Shown one piece after another: positions 24,322 to 34,194 of a stretch of DNA of 64,000 nucleotides. The position numbers and the translations under genes are program-made. Positions within the stretch are counted from its first letter, which is position 1; every line of letters starts with the position of its first letter. The notes beneath the pieces are model-generated. The model made no database searches, was not told the DNA's origin, and worked only from the letters and a program-made list of their open reading frames with translations. The stretch lies in the NCBI RefSeq assembly GCF_000934685.1, contig NZ_JYNQ01000001.1, positions 1,228,501 through 1,292,500 of the forward strand, in the 5' to 3' direction. Origin of the DNA: Lacinutrix sp. Hel_I_90. GTDB lineage: Bacteria > Bacteroidota > Bacteroidia > Flavobacteriales > Flavobacteriaceae.

Positions 24322-25740
24322 ATGAATCATAAAAAAGCCCTCCAACATACTATTTTCAAAATTATTTCGAAATCTGCAAAAGAATTAGGCGTAGATGCTT
24401 ATGTTATTGGTGGTTTTGTACGTGATTATTTATTGAAGCGTGGCGATGCCAAAGATATTGATATCGTGGCTATTGGAAGCGGTATTGCATTAGCAAAACA
24501 AGTCGCTAAAAACTTACCAAACAAACCAAAAGTTCAGGTTTTTAAAACCTATGGCACAGCCATGCTGAAATATGACGACATTGAAATAGAATTTGTTGGT
24601 GCTCGAAAAGAATCCTATAATGAAGATAGTCGTAACCCTGTTGTTGAAAATGGCACCTTACAAGATGACCAAAATCGCCGTGATTTCAGTATTAATGCAC
24701 TGGCTTTAGATTTATCTGAAGTGCATTTTGGCGAATTGCTAGATCCTTTTAATGGTGTTGAAGACTTAAAAAACAAAATCATTCGCACACCTTTAGAGCC
24801 TAATATCACCTATAGTGATGATCCCCTGCGAATGATGCGTGCCATTCGTTTTGCAACGCAATTAGGCTTTACTATCGAGAAGGCATCGCTAGAGGCGATT
24901 ACACAAAACAATGCTCGCATTAAAATCATTACCAATGAACGTATTGTTGTTGAGCTAAATAAGATTCTAGAAAGCAAAACACCTTCCGTTGGCTTTTTAT
25001 TATTAGAAAATACAGGATTACTAAAACACATTCTACCAGAGTTAACCGCTTTAAAAGGCATTGATGAAGTTGAAGGTCAAAAACATAAAGACAACTTTTA
25101 TCATACATTAGAAGTCGTTGATAACATTTCCAAACATACCGATGATGTTTGGTTACGTTGGGCTGCCCTGCTCCATGATATCGGTAAAGCACCTACTAAA
25201 AAATTTAGTAAAAAAGTAGGCTGGACCTTTCATGCCCATGAATTTGAAGGTTCTAAAATGGTCTATCATTTATTTAAGCGTTTAAAGATGCCATTGAATG
25301 AGAAGATGAAGTTTGTACAAAAATTAGTCTTTATGAGTTCGCGACCTATAGTGCTCGCACAAGATCTTGTTACCGATTCTGCTGTGCGCCGCTTAGTATT
25401 CGATGCTGGAGACTATGTAGATGATTTAATGACGCTTTGCGAAGCAGATATCACCACTAAAAACCCAAAGAAATTTAATAAATACCATGACAATTTTAAA
25501 ATTGTTAGAGAAAAAATTATTGAGGTCGAAGAAAAAGATCAGGTTCGTAATTTTCAACCACCAGTATCTGGTGAAGAGATTATGGAGACCTTTAACTTAA
25601 AACCTTCAAGAGAAATAGGTGTTATTAAAGAAGCCATCAAGGAAGCCATTTTAGAAGGTGAAATACCTAATGAACACGAAGCTGCTTTTAATTTAATGTT
25701 AGAGAAAGGAAAGGCTTTGGGATTGAAAACAAGTCGTTAA
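24322..25740 (+). CDS. cca: CCA tRNA nucleotidyltransferase with HD domain
   Basis: A 472-residue class II nucleotidyltransferase. The polymerase head has [14 protein letters not shown] (residues 28-40) and the metal-binding pair [10 protein letters not shown], followed by the NTP-binding [17 protein letters not shown] and the flexible [20 protein letters not shown]-terminal HD phosphohydrolase domain has [10 protein letters not shown] and [12 protein letters not shown]. It adds or repairs the 3' CCA end of tRNAs. I choose the ATG at 24322; the upstream in-frame TTG lies in the palindrome. It is first in a four-gene run with GNAT, heme A synthase and a pRiA4b-like gene (2-base gap, then overlaps). 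Confidence 0.92.
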   Translation: MNHKKALQHTIFKIISKSAKELGVDAYVIGGFVRDYLLKRGDAKDIDIVAIGSGIALAKQVAKNLPNKPKVQVFKTYGTAMLKYDDIEIEFVGARKESYNEDSRNPVVENGTLQDDQNRRDFSINALALDLSEVHFGELLDPFNGVEDLKNKIIRTPLEPNITYSDDPLRMMRAIRFATQLGFTIEKASLEAITQNNARIKIITNERIVVELNKILESKTPSVGFLLLENTGLLKHILPELTALKGIDEVEGQKHKDNFYHTLEVVDNISKHTDDVWLRWAALLHDIGKAPTKKFSKKVGWTFHAHEFEGSKMVYHLFKRLKMPLNEKMKFVQKLVFMSSRPIVLAQDLVTDSAVRRLVFDAGDYVDDLMTLCEADITTKNPKKFNKYHDNFKIVREKIIEVEEKDQVRNFQPPVSGEEIMETFNLKPSREIGVIKEAIKEAILEGEIPNEHEAAFNLMLEKGKALGLKTSR

Positions 25741-25742
25741 CC

Positions 25743-26207
25743 ATGCTGGAAATACTTAGAACAGATACTAGTAACCCAGATTTTATTGATCTAGTAAAAT
25801 CCTTAGATAACTATTTAAAAATAACTGACGGTGATGAGCACGCGTTCTATAATCAATTCAACGGTCTAAACGTTATAAACCAGGTTATTGTTGCGTATTT
25901 TAATTCAATTCCTGTGGCCTGTGGTGCATTTAAACCCACAGATACCAACAGTGTAGAAATCAAACGCATGTATACCATACCAGAAGCTCGTGGTAAAGGC
26001 ATTGCTGGTGATGTATTAAAAGCCTTAGAAATTTGGGCGAAAGAAAGAGGCTACCGCTACGCCGTTTTAGAAACGGGAACACGACAGGTGGAAGCCGTTC
26101 AGTTTTATAAGAAATGCGGTTATACTATAATTACTAATTATGGGCCTTATAAAAACATGAAGAATAGCATTTGTTACAAAAAAGATTTAGATGAAAAAAC
26201 ACTTTAG
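25743..26207 (+). CDS. GNAT family N-acetyltransferase
   Basis: A 154-residue single-domain acetyltransferase. The acetyl-CoA binding motif A is EIKRMYTIPEARGKGIAGDV near residue 75, where RGKGIA is the pyrophosphate loop, followed by RYAVLETGTRQVEAVQFYKK and CGYTIITNYGPY, typical of small-molecule or protein N-acetyltransferases. It starts two bases after the CCA gene and overlaps ctaA by 17 bases. The acceptor is unknown. Confidence 0.87.
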   Translation: MLEILRTDTSNPDFIDLVKSLDNYLKITDGDEHAFYNQFNGLNVINQVIVAYFNSIPVACGAFKPTDTNSVEIKRMYTIPEARGKGIAGDVLKALEIWAKERGYRYAVLETGTRQVEAVQFYKKCGYTIITNYGPYKNMKNSICYKKDLDEKTL

Positions 26208-27267
26208 AACCCTAGCAAAAACAGCTTTAGTATTAGTTTATTTAGTCATTATTGCTGGTGCTGTTGTTCGTATGACAGGATCGGGAATGGGCTGTCCAGA
26301 TTGGCCAAAATGTTTTGGGTATTACATCCCACCAACTCAGGCTTCAGACTTAGAATTTAAGCCTAATCACAATTATAAAAAAGGTATTGTTATTATAAAA
26401 GAAGAAGGACTACTTGTTGCTAAAAATGAATTCACCTCTTCTAATGCCCTTAACTTAAATAATTGGAAGCCTTATGAAGCACACGATTACGCAAGCTTTA
26501 ATGCAACACATACCTGGGTAGAATATATCAATCGCTTATTTGGTGCTTTATCTGGAATTCCTATACTCATATTTGCCTTCCTTTCCTTCTGGTTTTGGCG
26601 AAAAAACAAATGGATTACAATCCTTTCCATCTTAACCGTTTTCGGCATGGCTTTTCAAGCCTGGCTGGGAAAAACAGTTGTAGATTCCAATCTGGCACCC
26701 TATAAAATCACCATCCATATGGTTATGGCATTGGTTATCGTTGGTTTTATTTTGTATCTTATTTTTGCTTCTAAAAGCACTTTTAAAGCGCATGTTCCAG
26801 ACAGCACATTTAAAAACGCACTCCTTTTTGCACTGGTATTAACACTCATTCAGGTTGTTTTAGGTACGCAAGTGCGGGAACATGTAGATGAGCAAATCAA
26901 AGCTGTTGGCTATGTAAAAGTACTATGGCTCCAAAATCCTACGCTCGAATTCTATCTACATCGCACGTTTTCTCTTGTTGTTTTTGTTGTAAATGCCTGG
27001 CTTTTATTTAGAAACAAAGTCTTAAATTTAGGCTATAGAAAAATGAATTTGGTGATGCTATGCATTATTTTTGAAGTACTAACAGGTATCGCAATGTATT
27101 ATTTTGATTTTCCGTTTTTATCGCAAACCTTGCATTTAGTTATTGCCACAATACTCTTCGGAATTCAATTTTATGTATATTTAGAAAACCGAAAAGATTT
27201 TATTCATAATCTTGAAAACAACACGCAAGAGATTGTATCTTCGCCAACCAAAAAAATAGGTTTATGA
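26191..27267 (+). CDS. ctaA: Heme A synthase (COX15/CtaA family)
   Basis: A 358-residue membrane protein with about eight predicted helices that oxidises the C8 methyl of heme O to formyl, giving heme A for aa3-type cytochrome oxidase. The N-terminal helix has the signature RMTGSGMGCPDWPKCFGYYI, and the heme-binding His sit in THTWVEYINRLFG, ITIHMVMALV, YLHRTFSLVV and QTLHLVIATI, one per half-helix pair as expected. The insertion of ~45 residues after helix 1 (ALNLNNWKPYEAHDYASF) is normal in Bacteroidota. It overlaps both neighbours, so it belongs to the CCA-GNAT-ctaA unit. Confidence 0.93.
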   Translation: MKKHFRTLAKTALVLVYLVIIAGAVVRMTGSGMGCPDWPKCFGYYIPPTQASDLEFKPNHNYKKGIVIIKEEGLLVAKNEFTSSNALNLNNWKPYEAHDYASFNATHTWVEYINRLFGALSGIPILIFAFLSFWFWRKNKWITILSILTVFGMAFQAWLGKTVVDSNLAPYKITIHMVMALVIVGFILYLIFASKSTFKAHVPDSTFKNALLFALVLTLIQVVLGTQVREHVDEQIKAVGYVKVLWLQNPTLEFYLHRTFSLVVFVVNAWLLFRNKVLNLGYRKMNLVMLCIIFEVLTGIAMYYFDFPFLSQTLHLVIATILFGIQFYVYLENRKDFIHNLENNTQEIVSSPTKKIGL

Positions 27268-27770
27268 TTTATAGATTTAGAGTCATTCTTGACAACGACA
27301 CTGAAGAAAATGTGTTTCGCGATTTAGAAATTAGAGAAAGCGATACCATGGAGGATTTACACAATATTATCACCCAATCTTTTGGTTTTGACGGTACTGA
27401 GATGGCATCCTTTTATTTAAGCAATGATGAATGGGATCAAGGTGAAGAAATTTCATTATTTGACATGAGTGACGGCTTAAATGATGTAAGATTAATGAAT
27501 GAAACATCGTTAAGCAATACTGTTCACGAAGCACAAACGAAACTCATTTACGTTTACGACTTTTTTAGTATGTGGACTTTTTTCGTGGAACTCGCTGAAA
27601 TTGTTGAAGAAACTGAAGGTTTAGATTACCCTAATTTAATGTTTGTTAAAGGTCAGGTTCCAGATAGCGCACCAGAAAAAGTATTTGAAGCTGAAAAGAA
27701 TAGTGAGTTTGATGACGATTATGACATCGATGATTATGACGATTTAGATTTTGAAGAGCATTGGAATTAA
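27264..27770 (+). CDS. Plasmid pRiA4b ORF-3-like (IS1096 TnpR-named) family protein
   Basis: A 168-residue protein with the family start MIYRFRVILDNDTEENVFRD, then DTMEDLHNIITQSFGFDG and FYLSNDEWDQGEEI, and a strongly acidic C-terminus (DDDYDIDDYDDLDFEE). Databases often label it 'IS1096 element passenger TnpR family', but nothing here resembles a transposon and the resolvase-like name is historical. Function unknown. It overlaps ctaA by four bases (ATGA) and ends the CCA-GNAT-ctaA transcript before a strong terminator. Confidence 0.8.
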   Translation: MIYRFRVILDNDTEENVFRDLEIRESDTMEDLHNIITQSFGFDGTEMASFYLSNDEWDQGEEISLFDMSDGLNDVRLMNETSLSNTVHEAQTKLIYVYDFFSMWTFFVELAEIVEETEGLDYPNLMFVKGQVPDSAPEKVFEAEKNSEFDDDYDIDDYDDLDFEEHWN

Positions 27771-27810
27771 TAGTATTATAAACGGTCACTTCGTCCTTAA
27801 AATAAAATAA

Positions 27811-27839
27811 AAAAAAGCATTTCTACGAAATGCTTTTTT
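27811..27839. terminator. Bidirectional rho-independent terminator
   Basis: A perfect 13-bp stem (27811-27823 with 27827-27839, core GCATTTC/GAAATGC) with a three-base loop and A/T tracts on both sides. It separates the plus-strand ctaA unit from the minus-strand kinase-like gene, whose stop is six bases away. Confidence 0.92.
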
Positions 27840-27844
27840 TTATT

Positions 27845-28903
27845 TTAAAATTCTTTCGTATTCACATCTTCATAATTGCGCTTGACATAATCTAAAGCAT
27901 TTTTTAATATTTCTCCCATGTTCTTACTTCGCTTAAATTTTAAATCCAAGGTGTAATCGTAGATTTTAGATTTCAATAATTTGATATTCTCTGGTTGTGA
28001 GATAGTGTCATTTATCATACAATTTAATAAGGCTGAAATTCGGTCGTGATAACTAATCATCCGTTTAGCAATAATAGAGCGTTCCTCAACTTTATATTGA
28101 TCAATAGATTCTTTTTGAAATTTCTTTGCCACTAAATTAACCATCGTTGCATTTTCCTTAAAAAATTGTGGCCTATACACATTAAATTTTCCTTCGTAAG
28201 ATTGTTGATCGAAATCTATCGCTCTAATTTTAAAAACAACATGGTCAAAATCATGCGTAGGTACAATAACGTAGTTATAGCTTCGCATGTCTCCCAAAAG
28301 CCGAATCATACAACGCTCATTAAACTTTACAAATTCCTTAGCGATTTGAGATTTTTCAGAATCAGAACAATCCTCAAGCATATTATCAATAAATTCATCA
28401 CCTGGAATCCCAGCAATATGCTCCTCTATTAACGTATCCTTATAGACCATAAAATTTAAATTGTATGGCGATAGCATATGCTCTAATTCTAATCCATAAA
28501 TTCTAGAGGCATCTGCTTTTTTTACATAAAAATAAGTATAATTGTCATTTAAAACATTTCTCACTTTTACTCGAAACGGTTTTGAATTCCCAAACGTACA
28601 GTAATCTACCGCATCGACATTTAAAAAAGGGATGATTTTCTCATTCCCGTCTGAATGTAAATTATTATATACCCGTTTTAAACTTAAGTCAATTTCGTCT
28701 CGTTCATAATCGTTATAATAGACACGAATCCATAAGGTATCTTTATCGTCCTTATCATAAACAGTAACTGAGCCTTGAAACCGTAATAAATCATCGTATA
28801 ATACTGATATTCTGGTATTTCTATTGTACTCCGTTAGATATTTATGCAATTTCTCATTTACAGGGTAAGACGGTTTTTTCTTGGAAATCTTTAAATCTTT
28901 CAT
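27845..28903 (-). CDS. Uncharacterised protein with protein-kinase-like motifs
   Basis: A 352-residue protein from the ATG at 28903. The in-frame ATG at 28918 lies only one base from the promoter -7 box and would be outside the mRNA. No family name comes to mind, but the order of motifs is kinase-like: a candidate ATP Lys in YTYFYVKKADAS (128-129), a helix Glu in YGLELEHML, a hinge-like LIEEHIAGIPGDEF, a catalytic-loop RLLGDMRSYNYVIV (Asp 205, Asn 210), and a DFG-like AIDFDQQSY (Asp 230). This layout recalls HipA, aminoglycoside phosphotransferase and related kinases. No signal or membrane segment. Function is inference; a degenerate pseudokinase is possible. Confidence 0.7.
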   Translation of the reverse strand: MKDLKISKKKPSYPVNEKLHKYLTEYNRNTRISVLYDDLLRFQGSVTVYDKDDKDTLWIRVYYNDYERDEIDLSLKRVYNNLHSDGNEKIIPFLNVDAVDYCTFGNSKPFRVKVRNVLNDNYTYFYVKKADASRIYGLELEHMLSPYNLNFMVYKDTLIEEHIAGIPGDEFIDNMLEDCSDSEKSQIAKEFVKFNERCMIRLLGDMRSYNYVIVPTHDFDHVVFKIRAIDFDQQSYEGKFNVYRPQFFKENATMVNLVAKKFQKESIDQYKVEERSIIAKRMISYHDRISALLNCMINDTISQPENIKLLKSKIYDYTLDLKFKRSKNMGEILKNALDYVKRNYEDVNTKEF

Positions 28904-28919
28904 AACATGATATGTCATC

Positions 28920-28952
28920 CAAATTTAAAACTTTATTTTCACAGTGTAACAA
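28920..28952 (-). promoter_or_regulatory. Two-box promoter of the kinase-like gene
   Basis: On the minus strand TTG (28952-28950) is followed after 22 bases by TAAATTTG (28927-28920), fitting TTG-N17-23-TAnnTTTG. The expected start site near 28913-28915 decides for the ATG at 28903 rather than 28918. Confidence 0.68.
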
Positions 28953-29003
28953 AAATCGATACACATCGTCTTACTTTTAAACCAACCATAAATTCACAGA
29001 CTA

Positions 29004-29897
29004 TTGGAAACTATTCTCAAAATAAGTAATCTTACTAAAAAATTTGGCTATTTAACAGCTGTTGACGATTTATCTTTTACCATAAACAAAGGCAATGTAT
29101 ATGGCATCTTAGGCCCAAATGGTAGTGGTAAATCCACCACGCTAGGCATTGTTTTAAATGTTGTTAATAAGACTAGTGGTACGTTTAGTTGGTTCGACGG
29201 AACTGTGTCCACACATAATGCTTTAAAGAAAGTTGGCGCTATTATCGAGCGTCCTAATTTCTACCCCTATATGTCTGCTTATAAAAATCTAAAGCTGGTT
29301 TGTAAAATTAAAGACATTGATTATTCTAAAATTGAAGAAAAACTAGAAGTCGTAGGCTTACTAGAAAGAAAAGACAGTAAGTTCAGCACCTTTTCTTTGG
29401 GTATGAAACAACGTCTGGCTATTGCTTCAGCATTATTAAATGATCCTGAGATTTTAATCCTAGATGAGCCTACCAATGGTTTAGATCCTCAAGGCATTCA
29501 TAAAATACGAGACATTATAAGATTTATCGCAAGTCAAGGTACTACCATTTTATTAGCCTCTCACCTATTGGATGAAGTTGAAAAAGTATGCAGTCATGTG
29601 GTCGTGCTTCGAAAAGGTAAAAAACTGTATTCAGGTCGGGTAGATGAAATGATTTCAAGTAATGGTTTTTTCGAGCTCAAAAGTGAGGATTCTAACGCAT
29701 TATTAACTTTTTTAGAATCGCATACTAATATTGAAAGGACTACGAAAAATGGGGATTTAATAACGGCTTTTTTAAAGGCTCCTATTTCTGCTTCAGACTT
29801 TAACCAACAGCTATTCGACAAAGGAATTTCATTGTCACATTTAGTGATGCGAAAAGAAAGCCTGGAAGAGCAATTTCTTCAACTTACAGACAACTAA
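29004..29897 (+). CDS. ABC transporter ATP-binding protein
   Basis: A 297-residue ABC ATPase of the ABC-2 (NatA/bacitracin-resistance-like) type. Walker A is GILGPNGSGKSTTLG, the signature is FSLGMKQRLAIASA, Walker B is ILILDEPTNGLDPQG and the switch His is LLASHLLDEVEKV. About 80 C-terminal residues form a regulatory domain. The start is a TTG, giving METILKISNLTKKFGYLTAV; the next in-frame Met would cut into the first strand. It pairs with the membrane gene 55 bases downstream. Substrate unknown. Confidence 0.9.
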   Translation: METILKISNLTKKFGYLTAVDDLSFTINKGNVYGILGPNGSGKSTTLGIVLNVVNKTSGTFSWFDGTVSTHNALKKVGAIIERPNFYPYMSAYKNLKLVCKIKDIDYSKIEEKLEVVGLLERKDSKFSTFSLGMKQRLAIASALLNDPEILILDEPTNGLDPQGIHKIRDIIRFIASQGTTILLASHLLDEVEKVCSHVVVLRKGKKLYSGRVDEMISSNGFFELKSEDSNALLTFLESHTNIERTTKNGDLITAFLKAPISASDFNQQLFDKGISLSHLVMRKESLEEQFLQLTDN

Positions 29898-29952
29898 AAC
29901 TCATCAATCCAAAAATAATCTGATTCATTTCAGTACAAAAAACCAACCCATC

Positions 29953-30786
29953 ATGTTAAGACTTTTAAATATAGAATTCATTAAACTTTGGAATAATAGA
30001 GCGAGTAAAGTTTTAATTCTTGCTTATTTTATTCTTTTAGCTTTTATCGCATTAATTGCAGCTATAAAATTTAATATTGGCCCCATAAAATTTCATTTAG
30101 CAGAATTAGGGATTTTCAATTTTCCATACATCTGGCATTTTAATACCTACGTAGCTGCAGGTCTGAAATTTTTCCTATCCATTGTCATCGTATCTATGGT
30201 TGCCAATGAATACAGCAACAAAACCATAAAACAGAATTTAATTGACGGCTTGAGCAAAAAAGAATTTATTTTATCTAAGGTTTATATGGTTGTAGTGTTT
30301 TCATTTATATCTACACTTTTTATATTTGTTTTATCTCTAATATTAGGATTTGCTTTTTCAAGTTTCACTGAATCTTATATCGTTTTTTCAGATTTAGAAT
30401 ATCTGTTTGCCTTTTTTATAAAGCTACTAGGTTTCTTCTCGTTCTGTTTATTTGCAGGAATGCTTATCAAACGATCAGCTTTTGCTTTAGGCTTTCTATT
30501 GGTATGGTATATGTTTGAAGGCTTGATTAGAATTGTATTAAACGTGGTAGAAAGCACTAAAGAATATGCCGATACGATCACTCAATTCTTACCTTTAAAC
30601 TCTATGTCCAATTTAATTAAACAGCCATTTTCTAGACTTGGTGCCGTTAAAGAAGTAGCGAGTCAAGTTGGAGAAAAATTTGATTTTGATTATGCTGTGC
30701 ACTGGTATGACGTTGTTATAGTCTTAGCCTGGTCTTCGCTATTTATCTTTTTCTCTTACAGGCTGCTACTTAAACGCGATTTGTAA
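29953..30786 (+). CDS. ABC-2 type transporter permease
   Basis: A 277-residue membrane protein with about six hydrophobic segments: VLILAYFILLAFIALIAAI, FFLSIVIVSMVA, VVVFSFISTLFIFVLSLIL, LLGFFSFCLFAGML, FALGFLLVWYMF and VVIVLAWSSLFIFFSY. The element NEYSNKTIKQNLIDGLSKKE before helix 3 is typical of ABC-2 permeases, where it contacts the ATPase. It follows the ATPase gene and presumably forms an exporter or resistance pump with it. Confidence 0.84.
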   Translation: MLRLLNIEFIKLWNNRASKVLILAYFILLAFIALIAAIKFNIGPIKFHLAELGIFNFPYIWHFNTYVAAGLKFFLSIVIVSMVANEYSNKTIKQNLIDGLSKKEFILSKVYMVVVFSFISTLFIFVLSLILGFAFSSFTESYIVFSDLEYLFAFFIKLLGFFSFCLFAGMLIKRSAFALGFLLVWYMFEGLIRIVLNVVESTKEYADTITQFLPLNSMSNLIKQPFSRLGAVKEVASQVGEKFDFDYAVHWYDVVIVLAWSSLFIFFSYRLLLKRDL

Positions 30787-30856
30787 TAAAAGTAGACAAA
30801 GTCTGTTAGCATTGACTTTTTAACAGTTTTTCGACAGGAAAGTTGTCTATTTATAA

Positions 30857-30864
30857 TATCTTTG
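30857..30864 (+). promoter_or_regulatory. Putative -7 box upstream of the first two T9SS cargo genes
   Basis: TATCTTTG matches TAnnTTTG and ends six bases before the ATG at 30871. It overlaps the TTG at 30862, arguing against that start. The -33 box is unclear. Confidence 0.5.
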
Positions 30865-30870
30865 AGAGCT

Positions 30871-33800
30871 ATGCTATTACGAATGAAAAACTTACTCTTC
30901 ACATGTTGTGTGCTTTTTACGGTTGTTGTTAATGCCCAAAAAGAAGCCTCTAATTGGTATTTTGGAAATAACGCTGGTGTCTATTTTGACACTGATGCTG
31001 GTACTGTCACACCATTAAATAATGGTTCTTTATCTACCGAGGAAGGCTGCACAAGCATCTCGGATACAGATGGAAACCTGTTATTTTATACTGATGGTCG
31101 AACCGTTTACAATTCATTTCATAATATAATGCTCAATGGTTCCGGATTAAAAGGTGATGCTTCCAGCACACAATCTGCACTTATTGTCCCTAAGCCAAAT
31201 GATGATACTATCTATTATATTTTTACCGTAGACACTCCTGCTCTAGACAATATTGATACAGGGTTTAATTATTTTGAAGTTGACATGACGCTTGATGGTG
31301 GTTTAGGCGGGGTTGTAAATAATAATGGAACGAATCTTTTGCAAAATACATCCGAAAAATTAAGTGCCGTTTTAAAAGATTGTGAATCTCAAGATATATG
31401 GGTAATTACTTTTGGTGATATCAGCGGTGGTGAAAATAACAATACTTTTTTTGCTTACAGAGTTACAGATACCGGTGTTAATCCAACGCCAGTTAGATCA
31501 ACTTTTAATCTTAATATTAATGAAATTAGAGGTTATTTAAAATTTTCTCCATCTGGCACTCAAATAGCTTGCGCAAACGTAGGGCAAGGCATATTACTTT
31601 TAGATTTTGATCTAGAGACTGGAATTGCTTCTAATTTAAATACCATTACACCAAACTTAACGTCGCCAAATGGTTCTCCACAACTAGCCTATGGTGTGGA
31701 GTTCTCACCTAATAATCAATTGTTATATATTTCTACCTATTTTACAACTGGCGGAAATAATAACGACCCAAACAGTCAATATGGCGCGCTTTTACAGTAC
31801 AATTTAAATGCTACAAATATTGATGCTTCTGAAATTGTTATAGATGAAAGACAAACGTACCGCGGTGGATTACAACTAGGTCCTGATGGAAAATTATATC
31901 GTGCCATGAGCGAGTCCTATAGTGACGGCTCTCCTTTTTTATCGGTAGTTAATAATCCTAATGGCATAGGTGTTAATTGTAATTACCAACATAATGCCAT
32001 TGCATTAACTGGAGATAGTAGGCAGGGGCTCCCTCCTTTTATTACCTCTTTTTTTAGTGAAAATATCGACATAATTCAAAATGGTACTAGTAGCATAAAT
32101 CTTGCTTTATGTACAGGGGATGTTTATACCTTAATGGCAGAAGATATTACTGATGCCGTTTACACCTGGTATATGGACGGTGTGCTCTTATCAGAATCTG
32201 ATTTTGACTTAGACATCACAGCTCCTGGTTTTTATGAAGTTTTTATTGAATTGATTGGAGAGGGTTGTGGCTCCTTGGAAGGCGAAGCTAATGTTATTTA
32301 TTATGACATTCCTGTTGCCAATCAACCTAGCGATATAAACGTTTGTAGTGATGATGAAACTGCTACATTTGATTTTACTGTCCAAACAGCCGCTATTATT
32401 GGAGTGCAAGACCCAACAGAGGTTAGCGTCAAATATTATCCGTCGCTGCAAAATTTAATGGATAATCAAAATATTATTTTAGGAGCTTATCAAAATATAA
32501 GTAACCCCCAAACTATTTACGCTAAAATAGATAATGTTAATAATATTCGATGTTATGATATAACAAGTTTTGATATTACTGTTTTTGTAAATCCAATTAT
32601 AAATAACACTATTGATATTGTTGGCTGTGACGCTGATGCTAATCCTATGGACGGCTTTACAACTCTAACTCTTTCAGATTATAGTGCAGTCATTCTAGGT
32701 AGTCAAGACCCAATGCAATTTTCTGTAACTTACCATGGTACAAGTGCAGATGCCGAGTCTGGAACTGGGGCGCTTCAAAACAACTACACGAATCAAACTG
32801 CTTTCACAGATTCTATTTTTATTAGAATTGAAAACAATGCTAATACAACTTGTTACACTACAGACAGTATCAATATTGTTATAAATCCTATACCTGAAGT
32901 CTTTGATGCAGACATATATCAATGTGATGATCAGGAGATGATTGATGGTTTTACAACATTTAATTTAACTGAAGCGAACTCCGATTTAACAGGAAATGCA
33001 ACGGATAGATCCACACAGTTTTTTTTAACACAAAATGATGCACAAAATAATACAAACGCAATCAACGGAAATGCATACAACAACGTTTCTAATCCAGAAA
33101 CACTTTATGTTCGCGTGACTAATGATATTACAGGATGTTTTAATTTTACGACCCTAACTCTTGAAACAAGCGACACTCAAATTAATGATTATATAGCTAC
33201 TCCTGTTTGTGATGAGTTGGGCAGTGAAGATGGTATAAACACATTTAATCTGGACGATTTTTCTAGTGATATCTTAAACGGATTACCCGCTGGCCTAACC
33301 ATTAATTATTATGAAACGCCTAATGATGCTTTATTAGAAAATAATGCATTGTCAACTGCTTTTGAAAACACTGTACCCTATTCTCAGATCATATACGTAA
33401 GAGTTGAAAATGACAATGCATGTTATGGTATAAATGAGGTACTACTTACAATTACCCCTTTACCCGACTTAGAAGATGATGAAACCATTTTTTATTGTCT
33501 AAACGAATTTCCTCAAACCATAACTTTAGATGCGGGATTAAATGATACTAATTCTGGCAATTACAGCTTGAATTGGTCTACATCTGAAGTCTCTCAAACA
33601 ATAGCCATAAATACAACAGGAACTTACACCGTTACAGTAACAAACAATGATACTCTCTGTGAGAAAACAAGAACGATACTCGTTGAACCTTCTAATATTG
33701 CTACAGTCGAAAATATTGAAGTCATAGACGGTAGCTTAAACAATAATCAAATTACGGTATTAACGAGCGGTGAGGGCAACTACCTCTATGCGTTAATTGA

Positions 33801-34191
33801 TGCGGAGGGCATCCAAAGTTCATTTCAAGAAAGTAATGTATTTTCACAACTACAGCCTGGGATCTATTCTATAGTGGTTAGAGATATTAAAAATAATTGT
33901 GGCATTACAAATGATATGGTTTCCGTTATTGGCTTTCCCTTATATTTCACGCCCAATAATGACGGCCAAAATGACACCTGGCAAGTGTATGGTGTTTCTA
34001 GAACCTTTCAGGCAAACTCTGAAATTTTAATTTTTGACCGATATGGCAAATTGTTAACTCAAATAAACCCTTCTGGTCAAGGTTGGGACGGCACGTTTAA
34101 CGGTAATCCCATGCCAACAAATGACTATTGGTTTACAGTAAAACTGCAAGATGGACGAACCTATAGAGATCATTTCACTTTAAAACGCTAA
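30871..34191 (+). CDS. T9SS type B sorting domain protein, propeller-like head with four two-Cys repeats
   Basis: About 1106 residues. A signal peptide (MKNLLFTCCVLFTVVVNAQ; ATG at 30871 or 30883) leads into a ~380-residue head with propeller-like phrases such as EASNWYFGNNAGVYF, LLFYTDGRTVYN, LKFSPSGTQIACAN and GLQLGPDGKLYRAM. A short Ig-like segment follows, then four repeats of ~90 residues (CDxxxDGxxTFNL ... YVRVxNxxxxCY), another Ig-like domain, and the type B C-terminal domain YFTPNNDGQNDTW ... DRYGKL ... HFTLKR. The cargo should be exported through the T9SS and attached to the surface. The head resembles that of the next gene, three bases downstream. Adhesive function is inferred. Confidence 0.88.
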   Translation: MLLRMKNLLFTCCVLFTVVVNAQKEASNWYFGNNAGVYFDTDAGTVTPLNNGSLSTEEGCTSISDTDGNLLFYTDGRTVYNSFHNIMLNGSGLKGDASSTQSALIVPKPNDDTIYYIFTVDTPALDNIDTGFNYFEVDMTLDGGLGGVVNNNGTNLLQNTSEKLSAVLKDCESQDIWVITFGDISGGENNNTFFAYRVTDTGVNPTPVRSTFNLNINEIRGYLKFSPSGTQIACANVGQGILLLDFDLETGIASNLNTITPNLTSPNGSPQLAYGVEFSPNNQLLYISTYFTTGGNNNDPNSQYGALLQYNLNATNIDASEIVIDERQTYRGGLQLGPDGKLYRAMSESYSDGSPFLSVVNNPNGIGVNCNYQHNAIALTGDSRQGLPPFITSFFSENIDIIQNGTSSINLALCTGDVYTLMAEDITDAVYTWYMDGVLLSESDFDLDITAPGFYEVFIELIGEGCGSLEGEANVIYYDIPVANQPSDINVCSDDETATFDFTVQTAAIIGVQDPTEVSVKYYPSLQNLMDNQNIILGAYQNISNPQTIYAKIDNVNNIRCYDITSFDITVFVNPIINNTIDIVGCDADANPMDGFTTLTLSDYSAVILGSQDPMQFSVTYHGTSADAESGTGALQNNYTNQTAFTDSIFIRIENNANTTCYTTDSINIVINPIPEVFDADIYQCDDQEMIDGFTTFNLTEANSDLTGNATDRSTQFFLTQNDAQNNTNAINGNAYNNVSNPETLYVRVTNDITGCFNFTTLTLETSDTQINDYIATPVCDELGSEDGINTFNLDDFSSDILNGLPAGLTINYYETPNDALLENNALSTAFENTVPYSQIIYVRVENDNACYGINEVLLTITPLPDLEDDETIFYCLNEFPQTITLDAGLNDTNSGNYSLNWSTSEVSQTIAINTTGTYTVTVTNNDTLCEKTRTILVEPSNIATVENIEVIDGSLNNNQITVLTSGEGNYLYALIDAEGIQSSFQESNVFSQLQPGIYSIVVRDIKNNCGITNDMVSVIGFPLYFTPNNDGQNDTWQVYGVSRTFQANSEILIFDRYGKLLTQINPSGQGWDGTFNGNPMPTNDYWFTVKLQDGRTYRDHFTLKR

Positions 34192-34194
34192 TAA

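Noticed and set aside
27264-27770. Transposon resolvase suggested by the family label IS1096 TnpR
   Set aside because: No serine recombinase motifs, no terminal repeats and no transposase nearby. The protein belongs to the pRiA4b ORF-3 group and sits in a housekeeping operon.
28904-28918. Longer start of the kinase-like gene
   Set aside because: The extra ATG is one base from the -7 box, upstream of the expected transcription start.
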